62,777 nucleotides of DNA, taken from the NCBI GenBank assembly GCA_017463985.1, contig JAFUEH010000022.1, forward strand, positions 1 to 62,777. The letters are read 5' to 3'. Within the stretch, counting starts at the first letter, position 1. Each line of letters opens with the position of its first letter. The notes under the pieces are model-generated. The model did no database searches. It had not been told where the DNA came from and saw only the letters and a list, made by a program, of their open reading frames with translations. This document shows positions 39,958 through 46,784 of the stretch, piece by piece. Position numbers and translations under genes: made by a program. This DNA comes from Eubacterium sp. (GTDB taxonomy: Bacteria; Bacillota; Clostridia; Oscillospirales; Acutalibacteraceae).

Positions 39958-39972
39958 TTTGGTCGAGGTGAC
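39958..39972. repeat. Junction att core of prophages 1 and 2
   Basis: tttggtcgaggtgac begins with the same 11 bases as attL of prophage 1 (457-467). It is the right end of prophage 1 and, because the prophage 2 integrase follows within about 100 bp, probably also attL of prophage 2. The sequence looks like the reverse complement of a tRNA 3' end, but the tRNA body is not present here. Confidence 0.55.
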
Positions 39973-40047
39973 CTTCTTGTAACCAGAGCCGCCACCTCTC
40001 AAAAGTACCGTAAATACAGGGCTCGCGAGGTACCACCGAAACCATCG

Positions 40048-40068
40048 GGGAGCAATGCAGGGAGCAAT
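40048..40068 (+). repeat. Direct repeats GGGAGCAAT beside the prophage 2 integrase
   Basis: GGGAGCAAT occurs at 40048-40056 and 40060-40068, 12 bp apart, between the att core and int. This resembles the arm-type pair of prophage 1 in position and spacing. Confidence 0.4.
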
Positions 40069-40073
40069 CAGCG

Positions 40074-41408
40074 CTACCCGAGTAATTTGAGCGATTGCAT
40101 ATACTCCCCAGCCATCTTCATGGCCTTTGTTTCGTATTCCTCAAAGACATCGCAATAGATATTCAGAGTGGTCTGAATATCGGCGTGGCCGAGGACCTTC
40201 TGCAGAACCTTCGCCGGCATGCCGCTCTCAATGCAGCGCGTCGCAAAGGTGTGCCGCAGCATGTGCTGATTGAACGGCTTGGAAGGCGTATGCTTAACAA
40301 AATAATACTTGCCGAAATTATAACTCCAATCAGACGGAGGATCCTTCGGCAGCAGCTGATACTCGCTACCGACCTTCCGATAATATGTGTATTTCTTATA
40401 CGCGATTCGCTCCCTGCCCTTCTCAGCCAGAGGAGTCATCTCCGCAACCATCGGAATGATTTCGTACTTTATCATTATGCGTTTGAAATACAAGTTGACC
40501 TGGTTGTCGGTCAGAACGCTGCCGTCGTCTTTACAGAATAGGAGGTTGTCCTTATTGGAAGGAAGCAGCAGGCAAGCATCAATCAGAGTTTTGCACTGGT
40601 CTGTAATGGTAACTACACGGACACCGTTCAAGGTTTTCGTTGTTTCGCCGATAATGGTCTTGGCGTTCTCGTCTTTGGTAAGGCTACGCTTAACCAGGAT
40701 GCGGCGTTCCTTCAGGTTGATATCCCGGCGGTCAAGAGCCAAGACCTCGCCGATACGCATTCCGGTACAGAGCATAAACTCAACAATATAGGAATACACG
40801 CTCTGGCGCTCCGGACCGTGCAGAACGCTGACAAGTTTCTGCTGCTCGGACACCGTGAGTGCGCTCACCTTTTTGGTGGCAATGACGGACTTCGGACGAG
40901 GAACATCCTCAATAAGATTGCGGTAAATGATTCCCCGGCGCACAGCGTACTTATACGCGTCCCGAACCTCGCGGTACACCTTACCGATAACCGAATTTGA
41001 ATAATGGGTGATTCCGTTAAAGAAACGAATTAACTGCAATTCGGTTATATCGCTGATAGAAAGAGCAGACACAGGCTGCTCACGAATGATGCGCAGCGCA
41101 TTCTTCCGGGTGAGGTAGGTAACCGGAGCAATCTGGTTGAGAGATTTCGCCTTCTCAATTAGATAACTGACAATCTCGGCCAGCGAGGAGGAGTCCGAGG
41201 TAACCAGCATTCCCTTCCGAGCCTGCTCCTTCAGTTCTTCCCATTTCTTTCGGGCGACCTTCTGCTCCTTATCGCTTACCTTCTTCCGAATCGGCTTATC
41301 GTTGAAATCATAGCCGACCGTGACAACACCGTACCAACGCTTCTTGCTTTTATCATAGTAAAGGGAGCCTTCACCATTAGTGCGGCTTTTCGTTTTCTGT
41401 TCAGACAT
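40074..41408 (-). CDS. int: Site-specific tyrosine recombinase (prophage 2 integrase)
   Basis: The 444-residue integrase has an AP2-like N-terminal arm-binding segment (GEGSLYYDKSKKRWYGVVTVGYD), a SAM-like domain, and catalytic motifs CTGMRIGEVLAL (Arg), HMLRHTFATR (His-x-x-Arg), LGHADIQTTLNIYCDV (His and nucleophile Tyr). ATG 41408 follows AGAGGAGTGTGTATTTTT; an in-frame ATG at 41489 lies inside the divergent promoter element and lacks a site. It is larger than the prophage 1 integrase because of an insert before the HxxR box. Confidence 0.95.
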   Translation of the reverse strand: MSEQKTKSRTNGEGSLYYDKSKKRWYGVVTVGYDFNDKPIRKKVSDKEQKVARKKWEELKEQARKGMLVTSDSSSLAEIVSYLIEKAKSLNQIAPVTYLTRKNALRIIREQPVSALSISDITELQLIRFFNGITHYSNSVIGKVYREVRDAYKYAVRRGIIYRNLIEDVPRPKSVIATKKVSALTVSEQQKLVSVLHGPERQSVYSYIVEFMLCTGMRIGEVLALDRRDINLKERRILVKRSLTKDENAKTIIGETTKTLNGVRVVTITDQCKTLIDACLLLPSNKDNLLFCKDDGSVLTDNQVNLYFKRIMIKYEIIPMVAEMTPLAEKGRERIAYKKYTYYRKVGSEYQLLPKDPPSDWSYNFGKYYFVKHTPSKPFNQHMLRHTFATRCIESGMPAKVLQKVLGHADIQTTLNIYCDVFEEYETKAMKMAGEYMQSLKLLG

Positions 41409-41425
41409 AAAAATACACACTCCTC

Positions 41426-41454
41426 TTGAAAAAATAAGCAGAGTGTGATACAAT
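41426..41454 (+). promoter_or_regulatory. Promoter TTGAAA-17-TACAAT, divergent from integrase
   Basis: -35 TTGAAA (41426-41431), 17-bp spacer, -10 TACAAT (41449-41454). AGCAGAGTGTG (41437-41447) in the spacer pairs perfectly with CACACTCTGCT (41487-41497). CACACTC (41416-41422) forms a second dyad with GAGTGTG (41441-41447). It is equivalent to 1643-1671 of prophage 1. Confidence 0.65.
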
Positions 41455-41460
41455 GAATCA

Positions 41461-41542
41461 AGCAGATTTTGTATGGCTCCAACCAACACACTCTGCTGCT
41501 TTTATCGGACATCGCCTGTTGCCGCAGGCGGTGTCTTTTTTT
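41461..41542 (+). ncRNA. Candidate short transcript beside integrase 2
   Basis: The promoter at 41426-41454 would give an RNA of about 80 nt ending at the hairpin-T7 terminator 41508-41542. No coding frame with a ribosome site is present. It matches the prophage 1 element in promoter, dyad and terminator but the body sequence differs. Confidence 0.4.
41508..41542 (+). terminator. Intrinsic terminator
   Basis: Stem gacatcgcctg/caggcggtgtc (41508-41518/41525-41535) with loop ttgccg is followed by ttttttt. The loop is nearly the same as in the prophage 1 element (ttggcg). Confidence 0.8.
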
Positions 41543-41546
41543 ATTT

Positions 41547-41577
41547 AACCTGCATGTTTTAAGAAAAGATGCAGGTT
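41547..41577. terminator. Perfect inverted repeat at the 3' end of the TM2 gene
   Basis: AACCTGCAT/ATGCAGGTT (41547-41555/41569-41577) overlaps the minus-strand TM2 gene stop. It could end the minus-strand lysogeny transcript before the integrase, or slow it; a clear T-run is missing. Confidence 0.4.
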
Positions 41578-42115
41578 ATTTCATTTTAATTACTACATTA
41601 CAGCCGAGGTAATGGTCGCCCTTTCCTCCGGTAATGTCCTTGATAACAACTTCGTCCATTTTATCTGCGAAATCCCTCTTGAGCAGAAGGGAGCGTTCGT
41701 TGCTTATTTCTCCTAAGTCAATGCCCTCATCTGTCACAACCAAGAACACGTCATATCCGTTTGAATTGTATTCCTGCAGATGAACCCTCGTGTGCTCATC
41801 AATATGCTCAAGAGCAAACTGGCGATTCAGACCTTCAACATTAACACAGTCCTTGGTTACTGCTCTCAATTTCGTATACATATTACCATCGTCGCCCAGC
41901 ACAGCGTTGCCATTAGAAATCGTCGCAGAAGACTGACCGCTATAATACTTGATTACATTGATAACCGCTATAACAACATCGTATATCCAGCCGAAGCCGA
42001 GCAGCCCGAGAGTGCAGAGATACAGTACGCCTTTCTTCTTGTCGCCTTCAATGAATTTGTGAACGCCAAATATTCCAAAGAAATAAGTGATAACCAATTT
42101 TAATATCGGATGCAT
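41576..42115 (-). CDS. TM2-domain membrane protein with HIRAN-like C-terminus
   Basis: The first 60 residues are a TM2 domain (FFGIFGVHKFIEGDKKKGVLYLCTLGLLGFGWIYDVV) with two membrane helices. The C-terminal part (NVEGLNRQFALEHIDEHTRVHLQEYNSNGYDVFLVVTDEGIDLGEIS) has the RQ...N-x-YD...V...LG pattern of HIRAN domains, which bind DNA ends. The fusion would place a DNA-end sensor at the membrane. It lies in the same slot as the unknown membrane proteins of prophage 1. Both domain calls are by eye. Confidence 0.65.
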   Translation of the reverse strand: MHPILKLVITYFFGIFGVHKFIEGDKKKGVLYLCTLGLLGFGWIYDVVIAVINVIKYYSGQSSATISNGNAVLGDDGNMYTKLRAVTKDCVNVEGLNRQFALEHIDEHTRVHLQEYNSNGYDVFLVVTDEGIDLGEISNERSLLLKRDFADKMDEVVIKDITGGKGDHYLGCNVVIKMK

Positions 42116-42126
42116 TAACCAACCTC

Positions 42127-42555
42127 CTATGCAATCTCCAACTCACAATAAAAGTGATACGCCTGTTTTATAAAATCCTCGGTTACGTCGTATTCGTCCG
42201 CGAGTTCCCACACGCGGTAGCCCTTCTTGAGAAGAGAGATGAACTCATCCCTATCAATTAGATTATACACGGCCCACTTAGTCGCAGAATACTCCGCCCT
42301 CGCCCGGTGGAATTTATCCTGGTTACGAGTATAAACGGCGCCGCTTACACAGTGTCCGAGTTCATGTGCGACAACCACTCGCTCCACCTTCCGACTCTCC
42401 TGAACGGAAGGATCCATACCAATAACGAAATCGCCATCGCCGTCCGGCATGGCCATAGCCGTGCATTCAGGCAGAGGGAAGGTCAAAATAGAAACGCCTT
42501 CGCGTTCCGCAATTGCATATAAATCGTTATTATTAATCCTTTTTACTCTTTCCAT
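42127..42555 (-). CDS. ImmA/IrrE-family zinc metallopeptidase
   Basis: The 142-residue zincin has H64-E-L-G-H68 and a downstream RARAEYSATKWA segment for the third ligand. It overlaps the repressor gene by 23 bp, indicating coupled expression, and is expected to act on that repressor. ATG 42555 is chosen over GTG 42564, which lies too close to the ribosome site. Confidence 0.88.
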   Translation of the reverse strand: MERVKRINNNDLYAIAEREGVSILTFPLPECTAMAMPDGDGDFVIGMDPSVQESRKVERVVVAHELGHCVSGAVYTRNQDKFHRARAEYSATKWAVYNLIDRDEFISLLKKGYRVWELADEYDVTEDFIKQAYHFYCELEIA

Positions 42556-42901
42556 TTTTATCACGCTCCCTTACAAAACGAGCGAAAGCTTTGACCTCCT
42601 CGAACTGCGCGTCCGTGATGTCGTCAGCGCCTCCGAAGAGGGCAAACTTTATATCATCGTCCGAAACCTTCTGAGCAGGATCACTTCGTGTCATGGGAAC
42701 ATCGTAACCCATCAACCACGCCACATCAACGCCAAGGGCTTCTGCCAGTTTATCAGTATTGGCAGAACTTGGTTTATATGAACCATTGATATAGTGACTC
42801 AAACTGCCACGGTCAATTCCTGTTTTTCTGGCAAGGTCAACAGCCTTCATCTGCCTCATATCCATTGCACGCTTTAATCTAACAGTAAAACTTTCGTTCA
42901 T
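42533..42901 (-). CDS. XRE-family repressor (CI-like)
   Basis: This 122-residue protein has a helix-turn-helix (FTVRLKRAMDMRQMKAVDLARKTGIDRGSLSHYINGSYKPS), then VAWLMGYDVPM and a C-terminal tail FALFGG... FEEVKAFARFVR shared with the prophage 1 repressor. It probably binds GTTGGGAA-N-TTCnCAAC sites at 43029 and 43302. ATG 42901 follows GTGAGGTGTAAAACC; an upstream in-frame start has no site and crosses the operator. Confidence 0.9.
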   Translation of the reverse strand: MNESFTVRLKRAMDMRQMKAVDLARKTGIDRGSLSHYINGSYKPSSANTDKLAEALGVDVAWLMGYDVPMTRSDPAQKVSDDDIKFALFGGADDITDAQFEEVKAFARFVRERDKNGKSKKD

Positions 42902-42932
42902 GGTTTTACACCTCACAAGTCTTCTTGATATG

Positions 42933-42961
42933 AATATACCACAATGTTGGGCGAAAATCAA
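42933..42961 (-). promoter_or_regulatory. Repressor promoter TTGATT-17-TATATT
   Basis: On the minus strand the -35 is TTGATT (42956-42961) and the -10 TATATT (42933-42938), spacer 17 bp. A half operator GTTGGGCGAA lies in the spacer, consistent with autoregulation. Confidence 0.6.
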
Positions 42962-42990
42962 TAAAAATTTGGATTTTCTCAAAAAACATG

Positions 42991-43019
42991 TTGACAAACG
43001 GCAGCGATAGTGATATATT
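42991..43019 (+). promoter_or_regulatory. Early rightward promoter TTGACA-17-TATATT
   Basis: -35 TTGACA (42991-42996), 17-bp spacer, -10 TATATT (43014-43019), with the operator starting 9 bp downstream. It drives cro and the early operon of prophage 2. Confidence 0.75.
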
Positions 43020-43028
43020 TGAGTAGAA

Positions 43029-43045
43029 GTTGGGAACTTCACAAC
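43029..43045. promoter_or_regulatory. Operator GTTGGGAA-C-TTCACAAC
   Basis: A 17-bp near-palindrome (7 of 8 paired positions) at the start point of the early promoter. A sister copy follows cro at 43302-43318. Confidence 0.65.
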
Positions 43046-43064
43046 AACAGAAAGGAGGTTCGGC

Positions 43065-43301
43065 ATGACAAAGAATACACAGATTTATGATTATTCCTTG
43101 TTAAGAGGTAAAATTAAAACTGTATTCGGCTCAGAGAAAAAATTCGCAGAAGCAATCGGAATTGACGCCAACACGCTATCAAATAAGCTTAATCCGAAAC
43201 CGGGACGTGTTTATTTGTTTACGCAGGGAGAAATTGACAAGGCTTGTTTCTTGCTCGGAATCAAGCCGACAGAGATCCATGCTTATTTTTTTACAAAATA
43301 A
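43065..43301 (+). CDS. Cro-like protein (DUF739-like)
   Basis: The 78-residue protein (YDYSLLRGKIKTVFGSEKKFAEAIGIDANTLSNKLNPK... KPTEIHAYFF) belongs to the same DUF739/Cro-like type as the prophage 1 protein at 3763-4017. ATG 43065 follows AAAGGAGGTTCGGC. It is the first gene of the rightward transcript and probably competes with the CI-like repressor. Confidence 0.85.
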   Translation: MTKNTQIYDYSLLRGKIKTVFGSEKKFAEAIGIDANTLSNKLNPKPGRVYLFTQGEIDKACFLLGIKPTEIHAYFFTK

Positions 43302-43318
43302 GTTGGGAAATTCTCAAC
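43302..43318. promoter_or_regulatory. Second operator copy directly after cro
   Basis: GTTGGGAA-A-TTCTCAAC starts one base after the cro stop. Its centre lies 273 bp from that of the first copy, almost the same separation as in prophage 1 (281 bp). Confidence 0.6.
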
Positions 43319-43333
43319 ATTTATAAAAATAAT

Positions 43334-43364
43334 AAAGCACCGGTAACAGCACTACCGATGCTTT
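43334..43364. terminator. Hairpin after cro (attenuator or minus-strand terminator)
   Basis: Stem AAAGCACCGGTA/TACCGATGCTTT (one mismatch) with loop acagcac. On the minus strand it is followed by attatttttat, so it fits a minus-strand terminator. On the plus strand it may attenuate the early operon. Confidence 0.5.
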
Positions 43365-43444
43365 GAGGGAAAGATAGAAATCAATCCACTCGTAAGAATG
43401 ATTATATCAGATTCCCTCCGAGAAATCAATAAGGAGGTAAAAAG

Positions 43445-43708
43445 ATGTTTGTAAGCAACGCCGATGAAGAAATCCGCATGCTCCAGAGGGCGAAGGAAGC
43501 CGGCGAAGAACTCAACAAAATTGAAGCCGACAAATTGTTCATCGACAAAAAGCAGTTAGCGGAAATATGCGGTTGCAGCGAAAAGGTCGCAGGCCGACTG
43601 ATGAAGGAGAAAGACTTTCCGCTCCTTAAACTCGGGAACCGAATGCTCGTGAATATTTTCGCACTCAACGAATACACGCAGCACCGCATTATTTTATCAG
43701 ATAAGTAG
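43445..43708 (+). CDS. Excisionase-like / HTH DNA-binding protein
   Basis: The 87-residue product has FIDKKQLAEICGCSEKVAGRLMKEKDFPLLKLGNRMLVNIFAL, a winged-helix HTH_17-like fold typical of Xis-type proteins. It is the first gene after cro, like the excisionase-like gene of prophage 1. AAGGAGGTAAAAAG precedes the ATG. Confidence 0.65.
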   Translation: MFVSNADEEIRMLQRAKEAGEELNKIEADKLFIDKKQLAEICGCSEKVAGRLMKEKDFPLLKLGNRMLVNIFALNEYTQHRIILSDK

Positions 43709-43720
43709 GAGGCAGAAGAA

Positions 43721-44002
43721 ATGAGCAGAGTAAATCATGGATATGTTATCGACCAGGAACTCCGCATCAGCAACGCAGTTATTGTTCTCGGCGTTAACCC
43801 TAACCTTGTAGATAAAGAGCACACGACTCCATATGTCACTTGGGAAACCGACAAGGACATGAATGATTTTTATTGGGGCCATTACTTCAAGGACAGATAT
43901 GCTGCCGAGCGTGACTTGGTGAAGCGTGGCATGAACAAGGTTCGCTATTTTGACCGTGTTACCGGCTTCCACGACCAACAAAAAGAAGACCAGGAGGAAT
44001 AA
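43721..44002 (+). CDS. Hypothetical early protein (93 aa)
   Basis: The product starts MSRVNHGYVIDQELRISNAVIVLGVNP and contains TWETDKDMNDFYWGHYFKDRYAAERDLVKRG. The VLGVNP and TWE/GHYF pattern recurs in small early proteins of related phages, but I know no function. The ribosome site is AGGAGGCAGAAGAA. Confidence 0.65.
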   Translation: MSRVNHGYVIDQELRISNAVIVLGVNPNLVDKEHTTPYVTWETDKDMNDFYWGHYFKDRYAAERDLVKRGMNKVRYFDRVTGFHDQQKEDQEE

Positions 44003-44004
44003 TA

Positions 44005-44199
44005 ATGCTCTTTCAAGTAATCGGCAAAGACGACAACAAACCCCGTATGAGTACTGACTACGCCAGCTGCATACCGAGACCGGATGAACTGAAGGTCCTG
44101 AATAAGCAGCACACATTCAAACTCAACGGCAAGAAGGCTTCCATGACCGCGGTCGTGGAATACCTCAAAGGACATAAGAAGGAGGCAGCATTGCAATGA
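44005..44199 (+). CDS. Hypothetical early protein (64 aa)
   Basis: This basic 64-residue product (MLFQVIGKDDNKPRMSTDYASCIP... HTFKLNGKKASMTAVVEYLKGHKKE) lies between an unknown early gene and the membrane protein it overlaps by 4 bp. No domain is recognised. Confidence 0.6.
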   Translation: MLFQVIGKDDNKPRMSTDYASCIPRPDELKVLNKQHTFKLNGKKASMTAVVEYLKGHKKEAALQ

Positions 44200-44486
44200 G
44201 TCAAATCCCCCCAGGATTATTCACAATGATTATAATCGGCGGTTTTATGATAGCCGCTGTAATGGTCGGAATCGCAGAAGGAATAAGGGCCCTGAAGCGC
44301 AAAAGAGAACGCAACAAATCATACAAGGCCTACGAGCAGTCCAGAAGAAAGCGCATCCGCGACCTGCGCAGGAAGCAGTTCAGACAGGATGCAGAGGACA
44401 TGGATACTACATACAAAGCGGCGATCAACTATAAGGCTGACCGTGCGCTGGAATGGCTGAGGTGCAGAAATGAAAGTTGCGCTTAA
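44196..44486 (+). CDS. Small membrane protein with basic tail
   Basis: One N-terminal helix (LFTMIIIGGFMIAAVMVGIAEGI) is followed by a long Arg/Lys-rich region (KRKRERNKSYKAYEQSRRKRIRDLRRK). The layout equals that of 6642-6872 in prophage 1 although the sequences differ. It overlaps the next gene by 17 bp. The function is unknown. Confidence 0.65.
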   Translation: MSQIPPGLFTMIIIGGFMIAAVMVGIAEGIRALKRKRERNKSYKAYEQSRRKRIRDLRRKQFRQDAEDMDTTYKAAINYKADRALEWLRCRNESCA

Positions 44487-44853
44487 AAACGGCTTTCTGA
44501 TGATTAAGGAGATGAACCCGGTACAGCTGAACACCATCAAGACTTGGAACCGTATGAAGTACAACCGGAAAGAAAAGATGATGGTAGGCCTGGCCGACAT
44601 AGAACTCCTCACATTATTCGGACAGCTCACGCCGCTCACTCCAAAACTGCAGGCAGAATTCAAGCGGCAAATTGAGTTACAGAACGCGGTGGATGCAGAG
44701 CGGCTCAACGAAGAACCGGTACCCTTTATCAAAATGCCGATAAAGGCAAGACCGTACAAACACCAGATCCGAGGATTCAACATGGCAATGCTGGTCTTCG
44801 GAATAGTAAAACCGAAAGGAAACGATAATGGCAGCAGATTACAAGATAAATAA
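44470..44853 (+). CDS. SNF2-like helicase, separated N-terminal part
   Basis: This 127-residue protein has the N-terminal accessory domain found on phage SNF2 helicases (LKNGFLMIKEMNPVQLNTIKTWNRMKYNRKEKMMVGLADIELL) and the Q-motif region KARPYKHQIRGFNMAMLVFG. It stops just before the Walker A segment, which begins the separate gene at 45414. Two unrelated genes lie between. Related phages appear to encode one continuous protein, so this is a split gene; the halves may still associate. Confidence 0.7.
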   Translation: MKVALKNGFLMIKEMNPVQLNTIKTWNRMKYNRKEKMMVGLADIELLTLFGQLTPLTPKLQAEFKRQIELQNAVDAERLNEEPVPFIKMPIKARPYKHQIRGFNMAMLVFGIVKPKGNDNGSRLQDK

Positions 44854-45211
44854 AATTTATGTGTGTTCCCCGTATCACTCGGAATACAACTACAAAATAA
44901 GCGAGAATGTAGAATTCGCACGCAAGGCTTGCAGGTTCGTCTGCAGCCATGGCAAAGAGTATATGCCGATAGCACCGCACCTTCTCTTCCCTCAGTTTAT
45001 GAACGACGACGACATCGAAGAACGCGGAACAGCAATCAACTACGGACTTCACCTCATAACGCTGTGCGACGAGATATGGGTGTTCGGAGATACCTTCAGC
45101 ACCGGGATGGCGACCGAGGTCGCATTCGCACACCTTCTGATTAACAAGAAGATTCGCTTCTACAAAGAAGACTCCGATGCAGAAGGCGGCTTCTTTGAAA
45201 TAAAGCCGTAG
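44828..45211 (+). CDS. Nucleoside 2-deoxyribosyltransferase-like (DUF4406-type) protein
   Basis: The 127-residue product reads INKIYVCSPYHSEYNYKISENVEFARKACRFVCSHG, then PHLLFPQFMNDDDIEERGTAINYGLHLITLCDEIWVFGD and STGMATEVAFA. This is the fold and motif order of DUF4406/nucleoside deoxyribosyltransferase-like proteins, with the GMATE acidic residue. It could act on phage or host deoxynucleosides. It is inserted between the two helicase halves and overlaps the first by 26 bp. Confidence 0.78.
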   Translation: MAADYKINKIYVCSPYHSEYNYKISENVEFARKACRFVCSHGKEYMPIAPHLLFPQFMNDDDIEERGTAINYGLHLITLCDEIWVFGDTFSTGMATEVAFAHLLINKKIRFYKEDSDAEGGFFEIKP

Positions 45212-45223
45212 GGAGGCAGGAGC

Positions 45224-45421
45224 ATGGATATAAACACGCACTTCCTGGAAGACCTCAACAAAACAGAGCAATCAATGATACTGTTCGCGAGCGGCGTCCT
45301 CATCAGAACGATGGTGGACCAGCGCCTGACACAATTATCATATTACGATGTATGTGAAATTGCCAGAGCCGCCCAGCAGCATATAGATAACGAAACGGAG
45401 GAAGGTGATACAAATGAGTAG
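45224..45421 (+). CDS. Hypothetical protein (65 aa) inside the split helicase
   Basis: The product (MDINTHFLEDLNKTEQSMILFASGVLIRTMVDQRLTQLSYYDVCEIARAAQQHIDNE) is mostly helical, with a hydrophobic patch and an acidic C-terminus. It overlaps the helicase motor gene by 8 bp. It travels with the DUF4406-like gene between the helicase halves. No family recognised. Confidence 0.6.
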   Translation: MDINTHFLEDLNKTEQSMILFASGVLIRTMVDQRLTQLSYYDVCEIARAAQQHIDNETEEGDTNE

Positions 45422-46766
45422 CCCACAGACGAACAAAGGCTTCGGCTTTTTGTACGAAATGGGCTGCGGCAAAACGCTCAACGCAATCGCAGTTGCCGGC
45501 GCGATGTACCTGAACGGATACATAAACAAAGTGCTGATAGTTGCGCCGAGTTCCGTGTGCTCCGTCTGGAACAAGGAGTTCGCCGAATTCGCAGACTTTA
45601 ATGTAACCAGCAAGGTAATGTTCGGAGACAAACGGACGCGCCTCAAACGGCTTCAGGAGTTAAAGGATTACAAATTCAGAGCACTCAAGGTCGCGGTTAT
45701 CAATTATGAATCAGTATGGCGCGACGAAATATACGAGGCTCTGATGGACTGGGATCCGGACCTCGTGATAGCCGATGAATCGCAACGAATAAAAACGCAC
45801 ACGGCAACACAATCCAAAGCAATGCACCAGATAGGCGACCGCGCCCGGTACAAGCTCATCCTGTCCGGAACGCCGGTACAGAATAACGCGATAGACTTAT
45901 ACAGTCAGTTCCGCTTCCTGGACTCGTCCATCTTCGGAAAGAACTACTATCAATTCAGAAGCAGATACGCCGTGATGGGCGGCTTCAACAACAAACAGAT
46001 AGTGGCATATAAGAACATGGACCAACTCATAAAGAAGGAACACAGCATAGCGTACCGCGTGACGAAGGCTGATGCGCTTGACCTGCCGGAGCAGACATTC
46101 CTTACAAGGTATGTTCAGCTGAAGCCGGCAGAAATGAAAATTTACAAAACGCTGAAAAGGAACAGCGTGGTAGAACTCGAAACCGGTAATGTAACCGCAA
46201 CAACTGTTCTCACGAAGTTATTGAGGCTGCAGCAGTTAACCGGAGGCTTCCTGCAGGAAGACGAAGCGGACAAGCCAGAGTTCGTGTCGGATGCCAAAAT
46301 CAAGGCACTCGAAGAAATCCTTGACGACTATGTCCTGGAGTGCGGCAAAAAGCTCGTAGTGTTCTGCAGATTCCGAACGGAGATAGCGCTCATCGAGCAG
46401 CTGCTCTCCAAGAAGAAAATACAGTACGGTCTCATTTACGGCGACATCAAAATCGCCGACCGAGGCGACATAGTCAAAGACTTCCAGGAGAACCCGGAGA
46501 CGAAGGTATTCCTGGCACAGATTGATACAGCCGGGCTGGGCATAACGCTGACAGCGGCCGACACTTGCGTTTATTACTCGGTCAACTACAACTATGCTGC
46601 CTACAGCCAAAGCCTCGCCAGGATTCACCGTATCGGTCAAAAAAACAAATGCACATACATACACCTCGTATGCGAGGATACCGTTGACGAAAAGGTGCTT
46701 GCAGCCCTCGCCAAGAAGGAAGACCTCGCAAAAACGATAGTGGATGAATGGCGTAACTATTTTTAA
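45414..46766 (+). CDS. SNF2-family helicase, motor part
   Basis: The 450-residue protein has Walker A MGCGKT (residues 16-21), motif II D121-E-S-Q, motif III SGTPVQNNAIDLYSQF, motif V-like GLGITLTAADT and motif VI ARIHRIGQK, i.e. both RecA lobes of an SNF2 ATPase. It starts abruptly at MSSPQTNKGFGFLYEMG with no Q motif, which lies in the gene at 44470-44853. ATG 45414 follows GGAGGAAGGTGATACAA. It likely remodels or unwinds DNA in phage replication. Confidence 0.9.
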   Translation: MSSPQTNKGFGFLYEMGCGKTLNAIAVAGAMYLNGYINKVLIVAPSSVCSVWNKEFAEFADFNVTSKVMFGDKRTRLKRLQELKDYKFRALKVAVINYESVWRDEIYEALMDWDPDLVIADESQRIKTHTATQSKAMHQIGDRARYKLILSGTPVQNNAIDLYSQFRFLDSSIFGKNYYQFRSRYAVMGGFNNKQIVAYKNMDQLIKKEHSIAYRVTKADALDLPEQTFLTRYVQLKPAEMKIYKTLKRNSVVELETGNVTATTVLTKLLRLQQLTGGFLQEDEADKPEFVSDAKIKALEEILDDYVLECGKKLVVFCRFRTEIALIEQLLSKKKIQYGLIYGDIKIADRGDIVKDFQENPETKVFLAQIDTAGLGITLTAADTCVYYSVNYNYAAYSQSLARIHRIGQKNKCTYIHLVCEDTVDEKVLAALAKKEDLAKTIVDEWRNYF

Positions 46767-46784
46767 TAAAAAGGAGATAAAAGC

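Larger units (their letters stand above)
457..39968. mobile_element. Prophage 1 (about 39.5 kb, short-tailed phage type)
   Basis: The element is bounded by an 11-bp direct repeat tttggtcgagg at 457-467 and 39958-39968. It has an integrase at the left end and a lysin at the right end. It carries lysogeny, early replication, packaging, head, internal virion protein, tail fibre and lysis modules in the usual order. No tape measure, sheath or tail tube gene is seen, and the capsid is of the N4-gp56 type, so a podovirus-like virion is inferred. Two frameshifts and one nonsense codon suggest partial decay or sequence error. Confidence 0.85.

Noticed and set aside
39969-40073. A complete tRNA gene at the prophage junction
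   Set aside because: Only the 3' end-like core (about 13 bases) is present; no cloverleaf can be drawn from the following sequence.
39931-40158. Plus-strand frame across the prophage junction
   Set aside because: It reads through the att core and the antisense of the integrase 2 end; its FGRGDL start is the familiar artefact of reading a tRNA-end att site.
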